NCBI GenBank assembly: GCA_015680685.1
Contig: MNCI01008366.1
Span: forward strand, 880,825-944,824
Origin: Gnetum montanum
Lineage: Eukaryota; Streptophyta; Gnetopsida; Gnetales; Gnetaceae
DNA: 64,000 bases
Direction of reading: 5' to 3'
The position numbers and the translations under genes were made by a program. The notes beneath the pieces are model-generated. The model was given only the letters and a program-made list of their open reading frames with translations. It did no database searches and was not told the origin of the DNA. Every line of letters begins with the position of its first letter. The stretch's first letter is position 1. Positions 57,640-64,000 of this stretch are shown here, piece by piece.

Positions 57640-58020
57640 CCAAACCATTCCATATCATGACAGATGCATCTAACTATGCTTTGGGAGCCATTCTCATGTA
57701 GATGGATGATAAGAAATGTCCATATTATATCCACTGCACGAGTCGAAGCATTGTGGGGGCATAGTTAAATTACACTACCACGGAAAAAGAATTAATAGCA
57801 GTGGTGTATGTGCTAGAAAAGTTTAGACATTATTTGCTAGGTTTCAAAGTATTTGTACATACAGACCACAATGCAATTCACTTCCTTATGAATAAGCTGA
57901 CAATAAGCCCTCGTGTTATATGGTGGCTTGTGATCTTGCAAGAATTCGATATTACTATGGTAGACCAAAAAGGGACTAAGAATGTGGTCATTAACCATCT
58001 TTCTTGCTTAAGATGAAATA
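57640..58020 (+). pseudogene. pol: RNase H of element H
   Basis: 'MTDASNYALGAIL' (57657-57695), 'TEKELIAVVYVLEKFRHYLL', 'VFVHTDHNAIHFLMNKL' and 'NVVINHLSCLR'. The three acidic positions visible here are present. One stop after IL and others between blocks. Confidence 0.8.
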
Positions 58021-58149
58021 ACAAAGAGAAGGAGAACCTGCTCTCTGATCAATTTCTAGACAAACTCCTCTTTACTAGAGTAATAAATGAACAAATTCCT
58101 AAAAAAGCAGTATGGTATAATGGCATCCTCACATGTCTTCTCACTTAAG

Positions 58150-59320
58150 AGATGCCACAAGACTTGGATTTTAGGAAAAAGCAACAATTTCTTCATTAGG
58201 TTAAATACTTCATGAAAATTAATGAACATCTTTACAAGGTGTGTGCCGATGGCCTGATCCGTTGGTATGTCCCTGATGAAGATCAACTACGCATTCTCTA
58301 GGATGCTCATGAAGGACCTTACGAAGGCTACTATGCAAGGAGACACATGGCCATAAAAATCCTGATGGAAGGATACTATTGGCCCACAATTTTTAGGAAT
58401 GCCCACTAGTTTGTCAAGTCTTGTAAACATTGTCAATGTGACAGGGGGATGACCACTCATATGGAAGGTTCTCAATAGTGGATTCAACCACTAGAACCTT
58501 TCGACATATGGGGCATTGACTTCATGGGTCCCATCAGACCCATGTGTAATGGAAAAGCGTATATTATAGTAGTAGTTAACTATTGCATAAAATGGGTTGA
58601 AGCAACAGATGTTACAGGTTACACATCATCCACTACCGCTAGATTTATACAACAACATATTGTTAATCGGTTTGGGGTGCCGCGTTCACTAATTTCTGAT
58701 AATGGGACTCATTTCATAGGTGTCACATTTAGAAAATTAATGCAATGCTTGGGGTATAACATAAATTAATAACACCTTACCATCCCTAAGCCAATAGGCA
58801 AGCATAGGTAACCAACTAGGAGATTACAAAAATATTAATATGAACCATCAACAAATATAGGAAGGATTGGAGTACAAAACTTAATGATGCTCTCTAGGCT
58901 TATCGATCAACTTGGAAACTTCTTATTGGATATTCTCCCTATGAGTTAGTGTACAAGAAACTTCCAACACTCCCAATTCAATCCTAGCTCCATACACTCT
59001 CAACAGCCTGTGATCTAAACCTTGACCTAAGTTTAGCATAAAAGGAAAGATTAATCAATCTGAACATGCTAGACAAAAATTTCTTAGTGGCACTATCTTT
59101 GAATGAGGTAAACAAGACATTCAGTAAGCAACACCACAACCTTAGAATTAGGAAAGTAAGGTTTCAACTAGGAGATAAGGTCCTCTACTGGAACCCCATA
59201 CATGTACCTCAAAAGGCAAAATTTGAAACATTGTGGGAGGGACCTTATATAATTTCTCAAAACTTTTCCTCTGGGGCCATGATAATTTACAAACTTGATA
59301 GCCTAAATAAAAAGTAGATG
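58150..59320 (+). pseudogene. pol: Integrase of element H, with GPY/F module
   Basis: Zinc region 'YYARRHMAIKILMEGYYWPTIF', 'SCKHCQCDRG' (58325-58450). Core: 'GIDFMGPIRPMCNGKAYIIV' (Asp present), 'FGVPRSLISDNGTHFIG' (second Asp present), but the third-acid segment reads YHP.ANRQA.VTN with a stop at the Glu codon. C-terminal module open for 83 codons (59066-59317: 'LGDKVLYWNPIHVPQKAKF', 'WEGPYIISQNFSSG'). Confidence 0.8.
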
Positions 59321-59432
59321 GTTAATATCCAACAAATCAAACCTTTTCTAGAACCAATATTGGCCAGTGTCAATACTACCTCACCTGATGGACATCCACA
59401 TTCTATTTTTCAAATCTCTTCCTTCCAACTCA

Positions 59433-59447
59433 GTCATGGGGGAGATG
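59433..59447 (+). promoter_or_regulatory. Internal polypurine motif after pol of element H
   Basis: GTCATGGGGGAGATG at the same position as in B, C, D and F. Confidence 0.6.
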
Positions 59448-61095
59448 TTCATCTATGCTAACCATTACCATGACCCTTAATTTTTCTACCCTTTTTTTTC
59501 ACATTCTTGATTTTACAAATTTTTGATTTTCAAATTTTTCTAATTTTATACCATTTTTAGTAAATTTAAATTTTCTTGATTATTTTACACTTTCTTATAT
59601 ATTTTACTTTATTTTGTTTCTTGTGTTTCTTTTTGATTAAGTGTGATATTTTCTAATTTATGCTAACAAATCTGCTTTATTTTCATAAGACACAATGCTG
59701 TTGTTGTTATTTACTAATGATGGTTTATCCTTAATGTGTGATTGTCAATGTTTGGTTTCTATTTTTGAATTCTGATGTCTAACAACTTTGACATGGTTCA
59801 TTTCTCATAAGATAGGCAATGAGTTCATGTCATCCACCCATCTAAAGAACTCTATGGTTTTCCTTTATTCTAGGAATTTGAGGTCCCTTTTTCATTAAAG
59901 AAACTTTTAATCAATCTGTGACCTTGGTAGTTCTACAATTAGGAAGGATCCAAAGGTTTGTAAAGGGTGTAACTTCAAGGGGACTCAATACTCTTTGTAC
60001 TATTCTTCTTACTTGAGTACTTGAGTGTTTTTTACAAACTTCTTACCATTCCATACCACCAATGATAGGAAGACAAATAACGTCATTGCATGTTGTGGTT
60101 CCCATCATTCAAGAAAAGAAAAAAAACAAAAACAATGGGAATTCAAAGCACACCCCTTCAACATGAATAAGTCCTCGCATGGCGTGGTTTCCATTTTCAA
60201 AAAACAAAAACTAACAACAACAATAACAAGAAAAAAATAAAATAATGGGGATTCAAAGCACATCCCTTGGACAAATAAAAGGGGCTACATGCACTGGTTA
60301 TGGGACTCAAAAGACATACAACTATGCCTAAAGGTCCCCTCTAACTAGGGCCCTCTCTCTCTCTCTCTCACTTCCTACTTCTCTCTCCTTTTTGTGGAAT
60401 GGTGGTTGTCTTGTAGGGACACTCTTGTGTCCCAAGTGGATGGATCGGTCTTAGAGTGGTGATGTGAAGTCATTGAAAGCCAATGGTTTTGGTCTGGTCT
60501 GAGGATGAAACTTCTCAAGTCATTTTAACCACACTTCCTTAAGGGACTTCTTATGACCTTAATTTTGAACTCCATTCCACCTTCTCCATCATCCATCCAT
60601 GCTACCATAACTCACCTCATTGCCAGGTTCTATGTTATGCTCTATGTCTTAGTTTGACATATTGGGATTCTTGAGTGGATTCTTTTGGGTTGGTCCTTAA
60701 CTTGTCATGATCATTAAATCAACTATGGGGCCCATGGACTCCTTAGTTGAGGTTATACAAGGGAAAAAAGGGCATGAGCCTACTATGGGGAGGACCCACT
60801 TGCATAGCTTTTGGCTTGATTAGTTAAGGTTCCTTACCTTTGACATCGTTGCAATCTTATATTTTGTATTTTCCATTGTGTAAACTGCTCAGTATTCCTT
60901 AATCTTTCATTACATTCATTCATTAAATTAATTTTTCTCCATTTTTTCCAAATTTATGAACTTCAATGCCCTCTTCTCATGATTTCATAATATTCTTGGT
61001 CTTCTAAGCTTTCATTTGATCCCAATTTCATCAAAAAATTCCTTGTATTTTGAAAATTTAACCAAAGTTAATCAAAGTTAATGGTGGTCAACAAC
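59448..61095 (+). other. Spacer of element H
   Basis: T-rich stretch with TTTTACA words (59480-59620), GAGGTCCCTTTTTC at 59880, AAAGGGTGTAACTTCAAGG at 59962, then a local duplication of 'tgg.ttccat...' text around 60085-60200 not present in F. A (CT)n run lies at 60355-60370. CTATGGGGCCCATGGACTCC at 60722. No conserved ORF. Confidence 0.65.
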
Positions 61096-61190
61096 TACGT
61101 CATCGAGGCCTCATCAATGCAGTCGACCTCGTCGACAAGGCCCTATCATTGAGGCCTCATCAACACAATACAAAAATACTATATATACCG
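61096..61190 (+). promoter_or_regulatory. Internal U3-like promoter of element H
   Basis: Array CGTCATCGAGGCC, TCATCAATGCAGTCGACC, TCGTCGACAAGGCC, ATTGAGGCCTCATCAACAC, then TATA box TATATAT at 61180-61186. The boxes match the U3 of the C LTRs (GAGGCCTCATC, CTCGTCGACA). It lies 150 bp upstream of the predicted donor. The clearest copy of the internal promoter. Confidence 0.64.
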
Positions 61191-61337
61191 TTGTTGAACA
61201 CTTTGGAATTTTTTATCATTTGCTCATAACACATGGGTAATTTTTGCAATTTTTCAAAGCCCAAAATCTTCCAAAGTCCATAATTTTCAAATCATTTATC
61301 CAAATCACTCCATTTTTTGATCCTACACTTACTAGAG

Positions 61338-61645
61338 GTAAGATCTTTATCATGGGGGCCACAAACCTTAAGGTTTCTTATGCAATTTTCAAAAAACATT
61401 TCTAACTCCCCTAAGGGTTAGTAACTTTAATTATACATAAACATCAACTTTTTCCAAGTTAACCCTTCTAACAACCTCCAGGATGATTTACCAATGATAA
61501 GGCATAAATAGAAATAACAATTAAGTTAATTAAATCAACCATAATCATAACTTATCCAAGTGTAACTACCCTCAAGAGTTAAGGTATTCCAATTGTTTTA
61601 AGGTTATACAATGATTGCTAATCCATGGTTCTATTATGATTGCAG
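61338..61645 (+). other. Predicted intron in the leader of ORF3, element H
   Basis: Donor CTAGAG|GTAAGA and acceptor TATGATTGCAG|ATG, both consensus. 308 nt and AT-rich. The acceptor abuts the ATG of ORF3, so splicing would place the ATG right after the leader exon. Confidence 0.62.
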
Positions 61646-64000
61646 ATGACACCCAAACAAAAGTGCCCGTAGGAAGGAGAACCCTCACAACCATGGGAGA
61701 AACAACCTAGAGCTAGAAGGGGCCAGTAGGAACAAATCCAAGAACAAGAGGTGACCCATGAAACAAGACCTCTTTGTGAGGAGCCTAAAGTGGAAACTAT
61801 TTGACAAATTCCTTAAAAAATAGTGTGTACAAAACAATCTTAATGAGGAGAAGCACCTGGACCTATGCCTAGGCTTGAGGTCACTCTAACTCAAGCCTAC
61901 CTAGACATCATTAAGTTCTAAGAGATTCAAAGATCAGTTCTTCAAGAAATAAACTTTGGGGCATTTTTGGAGAAAGCTTCAAAGGATGTCTAAACACAAT
62001 TGCAAACCTCTCCCATGTGGCCAATCATCATGACCAGTGTGAATGGTACATGGGAGAGACCTATCTCTTCTAGAACAACCAAAGGCCAGGGTCCGTTGTA
62101 AAGATCAAGAACATTCAAGTGTCTTATTCAGTGGAAGCCATTACATAGGCACCGGGGTTGCCTGACATTAGAATATATATGATGGAGATATCAACAAAAG
62201 GTGATCCTAAGGTAAAAATGCAGTGGACCCAACAATGTTTTGGGGTGGACCGTAAGGAGTATGGCATGTTCACACCGGCAAAGTGAATTTATTTCAAGAT
62301 TACAGCCTATCACCTCAATCCAACAATGAGGCCAAGTAAGGTAACTACCTTTTCCGCTCATGCATGCACCACTCTAAGCAGGAAATTTCCTATTAACCTT
62401 CTACAATTAATTTATTTAGAGATTGAAAAGCATTTCAAGGAGAACGAATGTGGAAGGAGAATCCTACTCTTTCCATGCCTTATATGAAAACTTTGCAAGA
62501 GGGCAGGAATTGTTTATTATTCAAATGGCACTCTCAAGCATACTCCCTTGGCCTCATGGGCAAAAATCATAAAGGAAAAAATGTCAACAGCCATCCAATA
62601 AGAGGAGCTGCCACCACCACCACCCTCTTAGGAGACAACACCAGAGGCTCGCATAGTCCTTGAGCGTCTGTGATAAATCTAAGAGTAGCTCTTAAGTGAA
62701 CAAGAGTAGTAGGAAAGAACGAGTTGGATGGATCCATCTGTAGATCGGCCAGCAATGAGTCACCTTAATGAGGTGGCTTGAACAGTTAGTCAAATGGAGA
62801 GGGATGGTTCCATTTTCTCTTCCTAAAAAACATAGTTGCCTTTGAGGTTGGATCCCAACGCTCAAGAGGTGATGGTCTTGTTAGCAACACATCATGTATT
62901 CCTAGAAATCTCTAAGAATGCTGCCACTTTCTCAGTGCGGTTGGAGGTAGGTGAAGAGGCAACTGTCTTGGTGATGTAGCACCAAGGGTAAGAAACAATG
63001 GTAGAAGTGATAGCTAACCATGTAGTTAAAGCACTGAATGCACCGGTGATGTCAGTACCAGATGTATCTATACTCCAAGATGTGAAAACATTCACACGCA
63101 TGGTCAACAAGAAATTGAATGCAACCCAGCATGAACAATTGCTGGAACAACTGGTAGGAACCAAGCAATCAACTTTGGATATCTTTAATCTCCTAGAGAA
63201 CATCACTACAACCCAGTCAAAGCTGCTAAATGCAAGGGGCAAATGCATCATTTTGGAGGGGCAACTAGAAATGGCCCAAGAGCAAAATCAATGCTTGGCT
63301 GCAAAGGTTGCTGAACTTCATGCCTCACTTGCAGAGCAAATAATTCTCAGCTTGGCAATGATAAGAGATGAAGCTATCCAGCAACTTCAAGAATAATTTC
63401 AAAAGGCTTAGGAGGAAGCAATAATGGCCATCTTCAAATAGTCAATGGCAAAAGCTGAAATGCATTCAATTAAAAAGGACTTGAATCAAATGCACCAAGA
63501 AAATGAGGCACTAATCGCACAAAATCATTGTTTGCGAAATGTTGATGCTCAAAGAGATCAAATGCAAGAATTTATTCATCAACAGTAGAAGTACCTTGCT
63601 AGAGTCAACATTGAACTGAGGAAATTGACCACAAAGAATTGAAATCTATCAATGGAGGAGGTACATGCCTTACGACAAAAGTCTACCATCAAAATCATTG
63701 CCTGGAAGAACAAATCTCTCAAGTTTCAGAGGATGAAAAATCACTACAGGGACCAGGTTGGCTTGCAAAAGGAAATTAATGAAAAAGAAATCCAAATGGT
63801 AAAGGCTAAGGTAAATGAAGCCCTCCAACAACTCCAGTAAGGAAGAAAGATGTGGTAGTCCATCCTTGATGGGATTGATGCCTACAATAAAGTGGAGATT
63901 TGCTTGAAGGAGTTGCAGATCGAAGAGATGATAGAGTTGATGAAGTTAGCCAATCTTTGTTACACAAACCTAGCAATGCTGACAGCTGGACAGCTATAGT
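61646..64000 (+). pseudogene. Third ORF (ORF3) of element H, cut by the window edge
   Basis: Starts MTPKQKCP (stop follows). Basic linker; 'LQEINFGAFLEKASKDV' (61940-61995); globular domain 61990-62510 ('YHLNPTMRPSKVTTFSAHAC', 'LLQLIYLEIEKHFKENECGR'); Pro-rich hinge at 62605-62625 ('LPPPPPS'); coiled coil open for 132 codons at 62998-63396 ('LLEQLVGTKQSTLDIFNLLE', 'LEGQLEMAQEQNQCLAAKVA') and again at 63430-63840; conserved C-terminal segment 'YNKVEICLKELQIEEMIELM' at 63885-63945. No hydrophobic segment, so not envelope-like by topology. In other copies it ends about 300 codons further on. Confidence 0.68.

Larger units (their letters stand above)
52988..64000 (+). mobile_element. Element H: Ty3/gypsy copy, 5' LTR cut by G, runs off the window
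   Basis: The last 176 bp of a 5' LTR, then PBS, gag, protease, RT, RNase H, integrase, spacer, internal promoter, intron and ORF3 up to the window edge. No nested insertion inside. The best template for the internal promoter and splice sites. Confidence 0.85.

Noticed and set aside
1-64000. tRNA, rRNA or host protein-coding genes
   Set aside because: I found none. The tRNA-Asp-like sequences are primer-binding sites of about 18 bases, without the rest of a tRNA.

Overview
This window is plant nuclear heterochromatin and I see no host gene in it. It is almost entirely a pile of decayed Ty3/gypsy LTR retrotransposons of one family. Three things point to the Athila/Tat branch. The primer-binding sites just inside the LTRs match the 3' end of plant tRNA-Asp. 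The pol gene runs protease, reverse transcriptase, RNase H, integrase. A further open reading frame lies 3' of pol. The composition is AT-rich, and LTR pairs differ mostly by transitions, as expected for methylated, silenced DNA. I cannot name the species. Two single N bases mark contig joins, so this is draft sequence.

Layout. The outermost copy, A (+), begins at its 5' LTR (172-1029) and is seen only as three gag fragments: 1138-1721, 35547-36248 and 49460 to about 49935. Copy B (-, 1722-35546) sits in A's gag. Copy C (+, 5648-26306) sits in B's third ORF. Copy D (-, 13254-20945) sits in the 3' spacer of C. A solo LTR, E (+, 13427-14302), sits in one LTR of D. A second full-length copy, F (+, 36249-49454), sits further along A's gag. 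After A's gag breaks off near 49935 comes a truncated inverted copy G (-, to 52987), which lies in the 5' LTR of copy H (+). H runs off the right edge inside its third ORF. Removing insertions leaves about 13 kb each for B, C and F, so the full element is about 13 kb with LTRs of roughly 850-930 bp. Target-site duplications support E (GTAAG), F (GTTGC), C (GTTGA/GTTGG) and D (GGTAG/AGTAG).

Gene plan of a complete copy: LTR, tRNA-Asp PBS, gag (conserved N-terminal block, Ser/His/Arg-rich linker, gag core, short zinc knuckle, Pro/Gln-rich tail), protease, RT, RNase H, integrase with GPY/F module, an internal polypurine motif, a T-rich spacer of 1.5-2 kb, a U3-like box array with TATA box, a leader with an intron of about 300 nt, a third ORF (MAPKGK start, a globular region resembling the 'putative plant transposon protein' domain, then long coiled coils), the 3' polypurine tract and the LTR.

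The most interesting signal is the third-ORF cassette. In B, C, F and H it has an intron-like segment whose acceptor abuts the ORF's ATG. In C, F and H it is preceded by promoter modules that resemble the element's own LTR U3. This looks like a separately transcribed, spliced gene carried inside the retrotransposon. D has lost RT, RNase H, integrase and the third ORF, and keeps only gag, protease and the cis signals. All coding regions in the window carry stops and frameshifts, and none looks capable of autonomous movement.
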